A program made the position numbers and the translations under genes. The notes under the pieces are model-generated. The model was not told the origin of the DNA and did no database searches. It saw only the letters and a program-made list of their open reading frames with translations. DNA of 64,000 nucleotides from Prorocentrum cordatum (taxonomy: Eukaryota > Sar > Dinophyceae > Prorocentrales > Prorocentraceae), in NCBI GenBank assembly GCA_963575745.1, contig CAUYUJ010018050.1, forward strand, positions 151,891-215,890, written 5' to 3'. Of the stretch, positions 20,142-31,596 are shown piece after piece (the first letter of the stretch is position 1; each line of letters begins with the position of its first letter).

Positions 20142-21085
20142 TTAATCGCTTCGCTCATTCCGCTGGCCCATCTTGCCTCGCCGCTGTCGTCGGTCGGGCT
20201 GTTGTTGTCAATGCGGTGCGGTTGGGCGGCTGCCTTTTTTCGGAGGCGGTGGGTGGCGGGTCAGAGGCCTCGCGGATATTGGTTGGACTCTCGTGGTTGG
20301 CTTCGGGAGGCAGTTTTGAGGCCCTTGGGATCAGTGTTGGAGCCTCTTGGGGCATGTTGGGGGCCCCTTGGGGCTTCTTGGGATGCCTCTTGGGGGCACG
20401 TTGGGGCCTCTTGAGGGCCTCTTGGGGCCTCCTGGGGGCTTCTTGGGGCTGCAGGCTGGACTTTTCAGTTCCTGGTGCCGTTCTTGGGCCCCTTTTGGGG
20501 CCGCTTTGGAGCTCTCTTGGGCCGTCTTGGGCGCCTCTTGGGCGCCTCTCGGGCTGTCTTGGGGCCATCTTGGGCCGTCTTGGGGCCCTCCTTGAGGCTT
20601 CGTGGGGCGTTTTGGGGCGGTCTTGGAAGCCTCTTGGGCCGTCTTGGAGCCCTGGTAAGCCGAAAAGGCGAGAACGCCCAAAACCGTCATGAACTGAAGG
20701 GATAATCGCTAATTTCTGCCTAAGTGGGCCCTCTTGGGAGGTCTCTTGGAGGCCTCTTGGGGCGTCTTGAAAGCGCTTTGGGCTGTCTGGAGGCAATCTC
20801 TGGCGTCTTTGATCGCTCGTGGACCGTCTCGGACCACGTTGAGCTCTCTTGGAGGCCACTTGAAGCGCTCCTGGAGCGCTTTTGGGAGCCTGCTGGGACC
20901 TGGCCGGGACCTGCCTGGGACCTGCCCGGGACCTGTCCAGGATCTTGCCGGGACCTTGCCGGGACTTGGGGGGGTACTGTTCGTCCGCGGACCCCCAAGG
21001 GCGGCCCCGCGCGCGCAAACAATGAATACTGTTGACCGGTTACAGGAGATCTTAGCACGCCCTTGGCCCGTTGGGCCGGCGAATT
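20142..21085. mobile_element. Element with TTAATCGC / GGCGAATT ends, long copy
   Basis: Left end TTAATCGCTTCGCTCATTCC; right end GAGATCTTAGCACGCC then GGCCCGTTGGGCCGGCGAAT. Both ends recur around a 362-bp copy at 23551-23912. The interior holds a GGCCTCTTGGGG array (about 20290-20660) and a run of GGGACCTGCC units (20898-20970). No transposase. Confidence 0.55.
20290..20860. repeat. GGCCTCTTGGGG array, copy 2
   Basis: Same degenerate unit as 13480, with the conserved block GAAAAGGCGAGAACGCCCAA at about 20661; further GCCTCTTGG units follow it. Confidence 0.75.
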
Positions 21086-21419
21086 CCAAGTCGGGCTCTC
21101 GCGCGGGAGTGCTCACATCTTTCCAGGGATCGCGCTTTTGCTCAGGACGCTGCGACGCGACCGCCGCCGTGGGGTCCGTGGCCGCGGCAGCATCGCGGCG
21201 GCGTGGCGTGGCCGCGCCGGCGGCCCTTGCCCGCAGGGCCAAAGCTTGGTCGGATTTCAGCTCTGGCGCCGGGCGGTTGTGATGGTTTCGGCTTGTGTGC
21301 TGACGGCCCACGCGGGCGACGCTGCGAATCTCATCCGGCGGCCACAACATGGCAGGAACTATCCGCTGCAGGCAATGCGTGGATGCACAATGCCACGAGA
21401 CGTATCTTGCGGAGGGGGA

Positions 21420-22030
21420 AACTTGACTGCGCAGCGCCAGCTGGCGCGGCGCTGGCCGCTGGCGGCGGGGCCCGGCAGGCCCGTGGGCGCCCTCGCCGAG
21501 GTGGCTGGCGAGGTCGGCCCTGGCGGCGCCGGAGGCGTCGTGGTGCTGGCCGACGCGGCCGCCTCTGCCGGCGTGGTTGACGCCGTGATGCTCGCTGGCG
21601 CGCCCGTCCCCCGCGGCGCCGGCAGCGACGCGGCGCTGGCTGGCTCGGCTGGCGGTGGCGTGCCCGAGGGACCGACTGGCCAGGACAGCGCCGCCAGCCC
21701 TCGGCGGCTTCGCAGGGGGCCCGGGGACTTGGCGCGACCGCGGGCGCCGCCGAGCTTGCGGCCGCGCTCGGGGCGCTGGCCGGCGCGGGCGGCCCAGGCG
21801 ACGTGGGCGCGGCGGGCCTGGCTGCAGGCGCCGGCTCGGCCGGCCTCGGCGGCGCTGCGGCGGTGGGGGCGCGGCCCGCCCTTTCGACCGGCGCGCGGGC
21901 GGGGGCCCCCGTCGTAGCTGCGCCGCCGGGCCGGGCCGCGAGGAGAGTCTTGATGGAGAAGGAGAAGCCAGAATTGTCGATGCTTCAACTTTCGAGCTTC
22001 AAGACCACAGATGGCGAGGAAACTTCGGTG
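21420..22030 (+). CDS. Ala/Gly-rich candidate gene with a 56-bp intron
   Basis: The upstream frame encodes EVAGEVGPGGAGGVVVLADA and onward to Gly at 21657-21659. A GT at 21660 and an AG at 21714-21715 would remove 56 bases and join in phase to GARGLGATAGAAELAAALGA, which continues to about 22030. Both parts share one Ala/Gly/Val-rich composition and only this splice unites them. The start and 3' end are not determined: a (GT)n tract follows at about 22078-22096. No domain is recognised. GC-rich dinoflagellate DNA can give such frames by chance, so confidence is low. Confidence 0.3.
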
Positions 22031-22129
22031 GGAGCGCCCTGCCCCGCCCCGTCAGCGCAGGTTTTTTTTGTGTTGTTTTGGTGTGTGTGTGTGTGACAAA
22101 GAGGAGGAATCTAGAAGAAAAGGGAACGC

Positions 22130-23550
22130 GGGGGCTTGCAATGCAATTCAGGCGACCGATACAGAATGGGAGAAGGTCAGTTCAGCGAGGTGTCCAGCGA
22201 CATCCCCGTTTCGAACGAGGATTGCCCTCTTTTTGTTCGGGATCTGCTAGACAACGTTACTGTTTCGGTAACGTACTTCGAGGACGTCTTATACGCGAGG
22301 GTTCCATTTTGAACCCCCTTTTCCGGTACTTGCTAGACAGCGTTAATCTTTTTATAATGTAATTCGAGGAAGTCTTGTACGCGAGGGTTACATTTTGAGA
22401 TGGAGCCGTCATCCATTTTTTTTTTGAGGAAATCACCAGCGAGAGTTTTTAACAAATCGCCGCCCTTCAGCCCTGCAGCTGTTGCGTACTCTTGGCACGA
22501 AGGTCCACGGCGCCAAGTGGGCAGCCCCATTTTCAAACAACGACCTCCCCCTCCGTCTGTCCATGTCGCTGTTTCCAGTTTTTGCATCAGATGTGCGCGG
22601 CATTGGTGCCAGAGCTCATTTTGCAAAGGGGCCGCCGCCAATCTGTGTCACACGCGCAAGTTTTTGAAACGATTCTGCATGTCGTTAGGGCGAGAGCGTG
22701 CTCATTTTGAGAACGACGCCCCCTCCATCCAGCTAGCTGTTGCAAGCTTGTGAGACGAATAAACGCCGCGATAAGGCAAGGGCATCATTATGAAAACGAC
22801 GTTTTTTGTAAGAGTGTGCTCGGTGCTAAGGCGAAATTCTGCACTTTGAGTTTGACCCCCCATCCATTGTGGTAGGTGCTGTTGCACTGTTCGAGCTGCA
22901 GGACTTCGTAGTGTGGAGAAGTCCCAGGCGAAACGCCCCGCCTGCCATACCCGCGCGGATGGGGGATGCGACAGGGAAGAGCAATCTAGAAACACAGTGC
23001 AACATGCGTTTGCCATTCGGGTGGGAGCCCAGTTTCGAAAAGGAACTACCTTGCATCTCTCCAGCCAGCGAGCAACACATGGGAGAAGGTACGAATCACA
23101 GTTCAACTAGGTTACACGCGACGTTCGTCTTTCGGCAACGGAAGGCAGTATCATAAGCGAGGGCCCCATTTTGAAAAGGAACCGCCATCCATCCGTGCAG
23201 GTGTTGCATATGTTAGATTGTCGAATGTTCGGATTCGGGGAAGTCTCAAAGGAGAGCCCGATCTGCGAAACGATCTGTGCTTCATATGCAAGTTTGTAAG
23301 ACAAGCGTGCGCGACGCTCATGCGAGAACCAACTGTGATGAACACTACATGTTCTGTCTTTGAGGCGGTCATGAACTTTTGAGAAGAGTGTGCGCGACGG
23401 TGGGGCTAGAACGCCATATAGAACACGCCCCTTTTATCCTTGTCGCTGTTGCAAGCTTGTGTTTGGCATTTGCACACGACTTGTGCTCATTTTTTGAACC
23501 GTTGCAAGTTTGTAAGGCGAATATGCGCGGCGCTAAGGTGAATACCTTAT
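22130..23550. repeat. Degenerate 83-bp repeat family, large decayed block
   Basis: Many diverged units recognisable by CATTTTGA, CCGCC and CCATCC and by GCGCGRCGCTAAGGCGA motifs (for example about 22690, 22830, 23160, 23395, 23525). A tail module GAAGTCCCAGGCGAAACGCC lies at about 22918. No gene seen. Confidence 0.6.
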
Positions 23551-23912
23551 TTAATCGCTTCGCTCATGCCGCCGGCCCTGGAGCCCTCTTTAGGGCCTCT
23601 TGGGGGCCTCTTGGGGACCTCTTGGGAGGGTTCCTTGGCGGCGTTTTGGAGGCCCCCAGGGCCTCTTGGGGGGCTCTTGGGGGCAGTCGATTGCGGCTCC
23701 CCCCTCGGAGGCCACGATCCTCGTGAGGGGTGCCGAAAAATACCCTCCCCTGGAGTGGTCTGGTGGCTTCTCCCGGGCTTCTCTCGGGACCTTGCCGGGG
23801 TACTTTTCGTCCGGGGGCCCCCAGGGGCCGCTCCGCGCGCGCGAACTAGAAATATTGTTAACAAGTTACCGGAGATCTTAGCACGCCTCTGGCCCGTTGG
23901 GCCGGCGAATTA
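23551..23912. mobile_element. Element with TTAATCGC / GGCGAATTAA ends, short copy, nested
   Basis: 362 bp between TTAATCGCTTCGCTCATGCC and GGCCCGTTGGGCCGGCGAAT followed by TAA. It interrupts an 83-bp family unit: flanks read GGCGCTAAGGTGAATACCTT and GATAACGCCCCCTGTCC, which together resemble one unbroken unit. TTAA is present at both borders, as a TTAA target-site duplication would give. No ORF. Confidence 0.55.
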
Positions 23913-23919
23913 AGATAAC

Positions 23920-24440
23920 GCCCCCTGTCCACTGGCAGCTGCTGCAAGCTTTGGAGACGGATGCGTGCGACGCTAAGGCAATCACCTCATTTTGAAAACT
24001 ACCACCCTTGACCCTGAGAACTTCTGCTAGCTTTTTCCCAAGTGTGCGCGGCGCTGAGGTGACAGCTCAATTTTGAAATCGACCCCCCTTCCATCCTGGT
24101 AGCTGTTGTCGGCGTGACCCCAACATACTTATACTAGATGTGCGTTTTGCCCCCCAGAGGGACGGCGCGCGCACCGATGAATCTCATAGGGTATGCGTCG
24201 TGGCGGGCGCTTTCTGGGCCGTACTGCTCGGGAAACGATCTACTGCAAGATGAGTATTCCATATGTTCGGATCGGACGCGCGCGCCCCCAAGGAGGGCAT
24301 ATCGCATCAGTATGTCTTTGCGCCTCTCGTGCTGCAACGTGCGAGCGCCAGGACCTCAGGTTGGGAGGACGTCGCGTGCGAAACGCCTGGACCTCGTTAC
24401 CCGCACGTCTGGCCGGGGGTGCGACAGGGGGGTCTCCTAG
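23920..24440. repeat. 83-bp family units and tail module
   Basis: Units at about 23970 and 24050 (GGCGCTGAGGTGACAGCTCA), unassigned sequence, then a diverged tail GGACGTCGCGTGCGAAACGC ... GGGGGTGCGACAGG at 24366-24428. Confidence 0.5.
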
Positions 24441-25162
24441 AAGACGCACAAGGGCTGGGGATGGACGGGGCTGCGGGGAAGGACGAGGAAGGAGGGGCCT
24501 CCCAATCTCCCCCTTTCCTCTTACTCCTTGCTCGTCCTCCTTTATCCCGCAACCCTCCCTCTGCTTCTGCCTGCTGCTGCTGCTGCTGCTTCTGCTTCTG
24601 ATCTTGGCTGACTGCTCCTCCTCCGCCCTCTTGCCTCCGCTCTTGCTCCCGCTCCTCCTCTCCTCCTCCCGCTCCTCTTCGGGCGGGGGCCGCCGATCTC
24701 GCGAGCACGGGAGGCTGGCGTGCACGGAGCCGGACGCTCCATGACAGGCGAAGCTGCGGATCGCAGCGGGCCTCTCGGAGTGGCGCACGGCGATTCCGTC
24801 GCCGACGGACCTGTCGTCTTGGCTCGCTGCGGAACTGGCGCCCGGCGCGCGGCTCGTCGGGCCGTGGTCGCTGCGCCGGCCTCCGGCAGGCGGGCTGCCG
24901 CTTTCGGCGCTGTACAGGGCGTGAGGAGTGTTTTCCACGGTGCCGTGCCAGTCACTCCGAGTGCGCCTGCATCGCTTCTGGGCGAGGGCCCAGAGTTCTG
25001 GTGGTGCTGTCAGGTCTAAGGCCCGGCATCTACGGAGCCCAGATGCCGTTCGACGCCGCGCGGCGCGTTTTTTTTTTGTGCGTTCCCCCCACAGGATCGG
25101 TGTGAGCGACGTCCGTGGCGCGTTGTTGGAAATTCGAGCGTTCCTGCTCCTTCTCTCATATT
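24441..25162. other. GC-rich region, coding status unclear
   Basis: CTC/CTGCTG-rich at 24495-24690. Open frames on both strands at 24690-25019 are Ala/Arg/Gly-rich. No domain, splice pair or spliced leader favours either. Confidence 0.3.
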
Positions 25163-25163
25163 C

Positions 25164-25343
25164 TTGATGGGCCTGTGTTCCACCACCACCACCACCATAA
25201 GTTGGAGGGAGAGGGGGTCCTCCTCTCCTCTTCGTTCTCCTCCTCCTCCTCCTCCTCCTCCTCCTCCTCCTCCTCCTCCTCCTCCTCTACTCCCTCTTCG
25301 TCCTCAAATTTCTGGTGGTGGTGGTGGAAAACAGGCCCATCAA
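25164..25343. mobile_element. 180-bp terminal-inverted-repeat element
   Basis: The left end TTGATGGGCCTGTGTTCCAC and the right end (reverse complement TTGATGGGCCTGTTTTCCAC) match at all but one base and run inward into CCACCACC. The core is (TCC)n. No ORF. Confidence 0.6.
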
Positions 25344-25589
25344 TTCTGGCAGGGAAGGGATGGCAGTCCATCCCCCTAGCGACTTGGGGCCCCCTGGAGG
25401 TCTTGCGCGCCTGCCGAGCGTCTCCAGGGCCTCTCGACCTACCGAGGGCCCCTGTCGGGCCCTGCGCACGAGCTCGTGGCAGCCAGTGTCAGCCGATGCT
25501 GCCCAAAGGCTACGCAGACAGCACACAGGTCGTGAATGGACGACCCACGGGTCTTCTGGAATCGCCCGGGAGCCTCTGAACAAAGCCGC

Positions 25590-25690
25590 AGAACGAGGCG
25601 GAAGAGGAAGAGGAGGAAGGCGGAGGAGGAGGAGGAGGAGGAGGAGGAGGATGAGGAGGAGGAGGAGGAGGAAGAGCAGGAGGAGCTCCA
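25590..25690. repeat. (GGA)n microsatellite
   Basis: GGA triplets with GCG/GAA interruptions. Confidence 0.85.
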
Positions 25691-26156
25691 GACTGCTCCA
25701 ATCTGGGTTTCTCACGCTTTTCGGATCAAGGCTGCTTCAGGAGGACATCAAAGGAGTCGAGGAGAGCCCGAGCGAGTCTGGCCCCCAGACAGCCCAGGAG
25801 GCCTCCCAAACAGCCTCGAGGGGTGCCCAATCGTGTTCAGGAGGGGGTCCGCGCGCACCCTGTTGACAACTGCACCCTGGAGGTAAATGAGCTACGGATG
25901 CCAGCAGAATCTCCCCTCGCCTCCCGCCTCCCCCCCTCCCTCCTCCTCCCACCCCCCCTCTCCCCTGGCCTTCCCCTCGTCCCCTCCTCCCTCTCTTTGA
26001 TGTGCAGAGGAGGCCTCCGCAATTCCCCGATGCGAGTACTACTCTTCTCGCTCCCTGCAGATTATGTGCGAACGTGGTCTCTTTTGCTCCGGCATGCTGT
26101 GTGTTGTGCGTAGATCAGATTTCGGATCGTTTGGAATGCTTCATGCTCCCGAGGTT
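25691..26156. other. Intergenic stretch
   Basis: Pyrimidine-rich at about 25910-26000. Nothing else recognised. Confidence 0.4.
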
Positions 26157-26408
26157 GAAAGGTTCATCGCTTGATATTAATTAAATTAGGGAAAAGATGG
26201 ATGCGGGGTTGCAAAAACGGCTGCCCAAATGAACTTCGCAGGTGGCATTCCTTATCCGAGGCTCTGGTAGGGCCCCAATCGAAATCGCAGCTGCGCTGCA
26301 CAGCGGTGACAAGCGGGTTACTTACATCGTGCCGTCAGGTCGTCATCGTGGCGATGCCACTCCCCCCATGCCCCGTTGATTCAATTAATATGAAGCGATG
26401 AACCTTTC
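26157..26408. mobile_element. 252-bp terminal-inverted-repeat element
   Basis: Left GAAAGGTTCATCGCTTGATA then TTAATT; the right end is its reverse complement with two mismatches over about 28 bases. The same end, identical to the left arm over 31 bases, recurs alone and inverted at 44362-44392. No coding capacity. Confidence 0.7.
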
Positions 26409-27315
26409 CTGTAGATACAACAGTGTCCGTCAATGCACCGAAGACCATCACATGAAACACAACTCAACTCATCTATGTTGCTCTGCACCCCCTCTCCTTT
26501 CCTCCTCTCCGTTCGCGTGGCCCCAATCGGGGCCCAAAAGGATATTGAGTGACGCAATAACATAAGATAGGGGGGATAAGACGAGGGGGCAACCATCGGG
26601 AAAAGAACTGGAAGGGGGAGGGGCGGGGTGGTAACCAACGAAAGTTAGTGGGAGGACATGGGGGGGTCGGTCGGCAGATGGAGACAGAGGAATAGCAGGA
26701 ACGATGATGGAAGGAGAAAGAAGAGCAATGAGAGAGAGGAGGGTCAGTAGGAGGAGGAATAAGAGGAGGAGGAAGATAAGGAGGAGGAGGAGGAGGAAGG
26801 AAGAGGAGGAGGGACGGCGGCTATCTCGCCCACCGCCCTTCCCGCGGCCATCAACAAGTTCGAGGCTGGCCCGCGACCCCGTGCTGCTCTCGAAACCGAC
26901 AGGAGGAATGACGAGGAAGGGATGAAGGGAGCGCAGGGCCGTTTAGTAGACGGTGGTGTTGCGAAGCGTCATGGCAGAGATAGGCGTCAAATACATTTAA
27001 AACATCGACGCCCGATCGTTGGCCCTGGGATGGCCCCTGCGTGGGAGTTGCGTCATAGGTTGCGCTAGAAATATTCGGCGTTGTTCTTTGTGTCGCGCCT
27101 TGGGGTCCGATCGTCGGTTTTGCGGAGCAGCCGTGGCGACGTGAAATGCAAATCCAGATATCAGCGAAACGCCCGAGGGTCGAGTCATGTCAGGGGCCCG
27201 CTACAATAAACGCAGCAACAGCGACACGCCCATCGCACGAGTACGTTGCCAAAGGTCTGAAATCAAACGCCTGGACCAATTTGCGCATTGGCGAGGCCTT
27301 GGAAACTGCGCGTCG
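26409..27315. other. Intergenic stretch upstream of the large gene
   Basis: Purine-rich low complexity at 26700-26815 (GGAGGAGGAAGATAAGGAGG). No gene or known promoter motif recognised. Confidence 0.4.
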
Positions 27316-27338
27316 TCCGTAGCCAGTTTTGGCTCAAG
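27316..27338 (+). other. Relict dinoflagellate spliced-leader sequence
   Basis: Reads TCCGTAGCCA, an extra G, then TTTTGGCTCAAG: every residue of the 22-nt dinoflagellate SL plus one insertion. It is followed by 39 bases and then ATG 27378. In dinoflagellates SL is joined to mRNAs by trans-splicing, so a genomic copy in front of a gene marks a retroposed mRNA. Confidence 0.88.
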
Positions 27339-27377
27339 TTTTTTTCGGGCTCTTGTCTCGGTGGCTCTGCATGCTGC

Positions 27378-30300
27378 ATGTTCGCTGGCCTCGTGGCGGC
27401 TGGCGGCCCAGCCGCAGATGCGCCAGTAGCGCCGCTGCCAGCAGCGGTCCCGCCAGCCCCAGCGGCGCTCGGCGGTGACGGTGGCAGAGGCAGAGGCAGA
27501 GGTCGCGGGCGCGGAGGGGCCCTGCGAGGCCGCGGCGGCGGCGCAGGCGCAGCTGGCCGTGGTGCTGGCGTCGGAGGGAAGGGCCGAGCCAGAGGGTTCA
27601 GCCACTCTCGCGAGACTCGGCTGAAGATGACGATCGCGAAGGTCAAGCGCGCCAAGGAGGCGGCGATCGACGAAGTCGGCCGCTCCCTGCGATTGCACAA
27701 CGAAAACTTGGTGACCAGCCTCATGAGCGAATCTTTTTCGTACCAGGCGTCCAAGAGGAGCACGCAATTCGTGCCGACGTCGACTGGCGACGTGGTTTCC
27801 GTCACCATCGGTCGCCGCTCCACCAACAAGAGAGATGTTGCACGCCTTCTGGTCAGCCACGCTGCTGCGCAGGCGCGCGGCATACGCGAGTGGCTGGAGT
27901 CAGGCCCTTGCACGCCAGATTGTTTGGTATTCGCAAACACATTTGATGATGCATCGATGTGGGCATCGAAGCCAAGTAAGCAAGATATCGACACCCTCGT
28001 TGATACAGCACCGCGCGATGCCGCCAGATCCAAGCTTAAGAGGGGAGCTCCAAAAGGAATCATGCGCCATTGTCCAGTTTTGAACTTGTGCGAAACGATA
28101 GCTAAGTGTTGGACTTGGGGCGGGGGGCCTGCGGTGTCAGCAGCGCGAGTTTGTTCTCCAGCCCAGGTGATGCCCGCTGCAAACTACTCGACGGTTCTTG
28201 ATCGGTGGAGGCGTTGGAGCATATGCAACGACAGTGGGCGACCAGGCAGTTCCGTCGACAGCGACGGCGTTGTTGCAAACAGTTTCCGCACTCCAGTTTG
28301 GAAGACCCTGGCCATGGTGAGAGACTGCCTCATGCTCAATTCGAACATCGTCGCAGCATGCGAGCGGTAGTGGTCATATGTGCGTGCTTGGGATGAAGCC
28401 ACTACTCAAGTTCTACGATGGGCTTTCTTCATTTGTTGTCAGGGTCGGCCACCTCTGCCAGTCGGCAAGGTCAAGTGACAAGTACGAGTCCGCCTTGGAG
28501 AATGAGATACGACGGAAATTCAGATTTCGCGTAGTTGCCGATGATGAGTTACCCGCTGCTTTTCATAGATGGCAGGCCCATGCGAAATTCATTTTGGATT
28601 TGACTGGGGTCGACGTGAGCCAGGAGACGAAGGGTGCGATATTGCTTTTCGACAACGGCGACTGGGAGTCCGATGATCTCGTTCATTGGTGCCGTCCTTC
28701 GTGCTCTTGCGGCAGATCTCGCGCAATTGCATTGTCTGGGTTCATATCGGCTGCCAAAGCCTCGATTGGACCGAACTGCCCCTTGGCCTTGGAGTACAGA
28801 TGGAAACACATGGAGAAGGCGAATGCATGGTGTTATAGGGGAAGGGCCCAGCACGACCTCATGCACCGCGCCTTCAAAGGAGCATTCAGCCAGAAGGCGC
28901 TGGATGACGCGGCGGTGGCTGCCGCGGGCGCTGGGGCTGGCAATGAGGTCGCAGCGGGCACGAAGAACACGATCAAGGCTGGCTTGGTCATCCAGTACAT
29001 GGATCGTGACCCGAAGGGCATTTCCAATAGGAAGGTCAGGGGAGGGCACATGACGCAACATGGGTGGTTAGCATGCGGTTCGAGCGTTGCATCCGTTCCC
29101 CCCCTTCGTCCCAGGGAGGCGCATTCAGCGCATGCGACGGTGACAGAAATTGCACCACCCCCTCCATCAGGACATGTTGCAGCCTGTGCCCTCCCGAAGG
29201 TTCTGGCGTTGCAGGCTCCGCTCCAGCATTTCCTCAACCATGTGTTTAGGTCAGAGCAGGTGAGTAGTGAATTTCTCGATGCTGCTTCCGACGTTCCTGC
29301 AGAGGGCCTCATCGACCACCCTGACGCGGACTCGCTTCGCCAGAAGATGATGACAGCTTGCTCGTATAACTTAGAGGTGCTCTCGGGGGCTCGGGGCGAG
29401 CGAGCTGTCCACGCACAGGTCGACGGCCTCAGGGACTTCGCGAACAGCATGTGGAGCGGCGTCAAGTGGGACAGGCCAGAAAAGTTCAAGACGGCTTGCG
29501 AGGTAGTGCGGTCCTTGGCAATGACGTGGAGGCGCCTGGTGCACTATTTCGACCAACCGAAGTTCAAGCTTCTGGCAGTGTGCGGGGACCACGTTGGCCC
29601 CTCGGACATCCCCAACATTGTTGCCCCGCTCAAAGACATGAGCTGTCGGTGCGACAAGTGTTTGGAAGACTATTCTCGCGCGTGGTTGGGTCGGCTGTCG
29701 TCTGACGATGATGCGGTGGTTCTCCGTGCGCGAGATGCCCTTCGGACCCAAGTGACATCGACGCCAGTATCGAGCGTCTCGGTCGAGATGAAACATCTGT
29801 TGGGCCAAGAAGTACGAAAGCCTAAGAGTCGTGGCATGGCGGTCCGTGCCGCGGAGCTTACGCGGAGGACATACCATAAGCTTGTCATCAAGTTGAACCG
29901 CAAGCGGACTGACAGAGCTTTGATGAAGTGGATGCCGAATCAGAAGATCCGCCACAAGTTCGCTCGGCAAGCGAGTTGCTTTTCGCAGCAGAGGCGAGGA
30001 GTTCGCGATAGGAAGCGGGAAGCTAGACGGCGCGTCCAGAGGCGCCGACAAACTGTGACTAAACAGTCTGCTTGGTCGGTGTACCGGAGTACCCATTGGA
30101 ACCCAGCTGTTAAGCCGTTCCCATGTTCAGACCAAAACCGCGCGGAGAAGGCCCGTCTGCGAGCTGAATTCATCGCCTTGCCGCCTGCCACCGTCGCGCA
30201 CTACGAGGCGGTGGCTGAGAGAGGGGCCCAGGACAAGCGCCAGCGGCTGGGCGCCGTCCAGCAACAGAGCAGCGCCAACTTGTTCAATACAGATGGGGGT

Positions 30301-31596
30301 CGCTATTCGACAGGAGTTCAGCGCAAAGTTGCATTCGATGAAATTATTCGGAGGCTCCGCGAAGATGGCACGTGGAAGTCTGGGGCTCGGCTGGACGCCC
30401 CTTGGCTGCCATTGCGTCCTGAGTCGGTCGATTCCGCGCTGTCGTTGGCGGAGTTGGGGAGGAAGTCCGACCGCATATTTTGGCATGGGGATGAGGCAGT
30501 ACCAAACCCACCAGGGACAGCCATTCCTCAGACGCCATGCTGTGTGAAGTACGGCGGCCTATGTGAGACCTCCGACGACGTCCGCGCCGTCAACTTCTTC
30601 GTGCAGAACTTGCACGCCAGGGTCTCTGAGATGAAGCTGCCCCTCCTAGTTGACATCTGCGGGCCAGGCGGCGTCGGGGAGACGCACTTGCTTGCAGACA
30701 AGGTTGGCAAAGGCGAGCTCCAAGTCCTCGTCAAGGTTCGCCAACGTCCCGACGGTTGCTACGAGCTTGCTGCGTGCGGGGGGGCGATGCCCATCATAAT
30801 TTCAACGTCTCACCTTGTCGGCCGCAGAATCCTGGCCGAAGCTGTTGAGCGCTCGGGCGCGGCGCACTTCGCCGACCTGAAGCATTTGAACCTTTACATT
30901 CGAGAGTTTGGCGATGCAGGTGCAGCTGTTCCACCTGGCTTTTGCATTCGCGCTGGGGCGCGAGGCGAGCCCCTGCCGTTGAGTTTGGTTTCCAAGGGCG
31001 TGAAACGAAAAGATGTAGACCAGCCAGCTGTGCTTCCTTTTGGCTTAGGTTGTTTCGCGGCCCCTCATGTCGAAGGCGCAGCGGCGAAGCCCCCTAAGGC
31101 TAAGGCCCCTAAGGTTGCCCACCCCTTGCCAGCAAACGAGAGCGAAGCTGGCTCTGATTCTGAGAGTGTTCGAGGGGAGCGCAGCGAGGACGAGCACATC
31201 GAATCCGAAAGCTGCACTTCGGACGATGAGCCCCCCGAGCCTCCCGACGAACCTAAGCCACCTGCGCTGGGAGGCCTCGAAAGAGCAGGTATTTCTTCTT
31301 TCGAGCTGGCACCCTCGGCTAGGGCGAGTTGTTTTTTGTGTCACTCTGTTGTTGCGAAGGGTGAATGGCGCTTTCGCTACCAGATTCGTGCTTCCAATAG
31401 CCTGCGGGATAATCGATGCGTTCACCATCGATGCGTTGCGAGATTGCCGTTGGCCACCAGGGCCGTCGATTATGACGCCGTGAACTTTTTTTTAGGCATG
31501 CTTGATTTGCCGCCTGAGGCGATGACTATTTTGGACGACGCGTCCATGGCCTTGCGGCCTCACGTCGGCGGCGCTGCTGGATCGTCTGGCGTTTAG
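27378..31596 (+). CDS. Large retroposed gene, Cys-rich multidomain protein, two exons
   Basis: ATG 27378 is the first in-frame ATG after the relict SL. Exon 1 is 27378-28366 and exon 2 is 28443-31596 (TAG end). A GT-AG intron of 76 bases with a pyrimidine-rich 3' end (TTTCTTCATTTGTTGTCAG) joins the frames and gives about 1380 residues. In order: an Arg-Gly-rich N-terminus (to about 80); a helical region; a Cys cluster HWCRPSCSCG (about 412); a second cluster CRCDKC; a strongly basic stretch (RDRKREARRRVQRRR, about 850); a P-loop-like GPGGVGETHLL (about 1070) with Glu where Lys is expected; an acidic linker; and a C-terminal CFLC ... CVHHRC cluster (about 1290-1320). No named family is assigned. 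Cys clusters plus a basic patch suggest nucleic-acid binding, and the composition would suit a multi-copy mobile gene. Skipping the intron would leave two separate ORFs. Confidence 0.65.
28367..28442 (+). other. Predicted 76-bp intron
   Basis: Starts GTAGTGG just after codon GAG, where the upstream frame would otherwise end at TAG 28368-28370. It ends TTGTTGTCAG before G. Splicing restores one continuous frame (GAG CG|G GTC GGC). A one-base indel is the alternative explanation. Confidence 0.5.
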
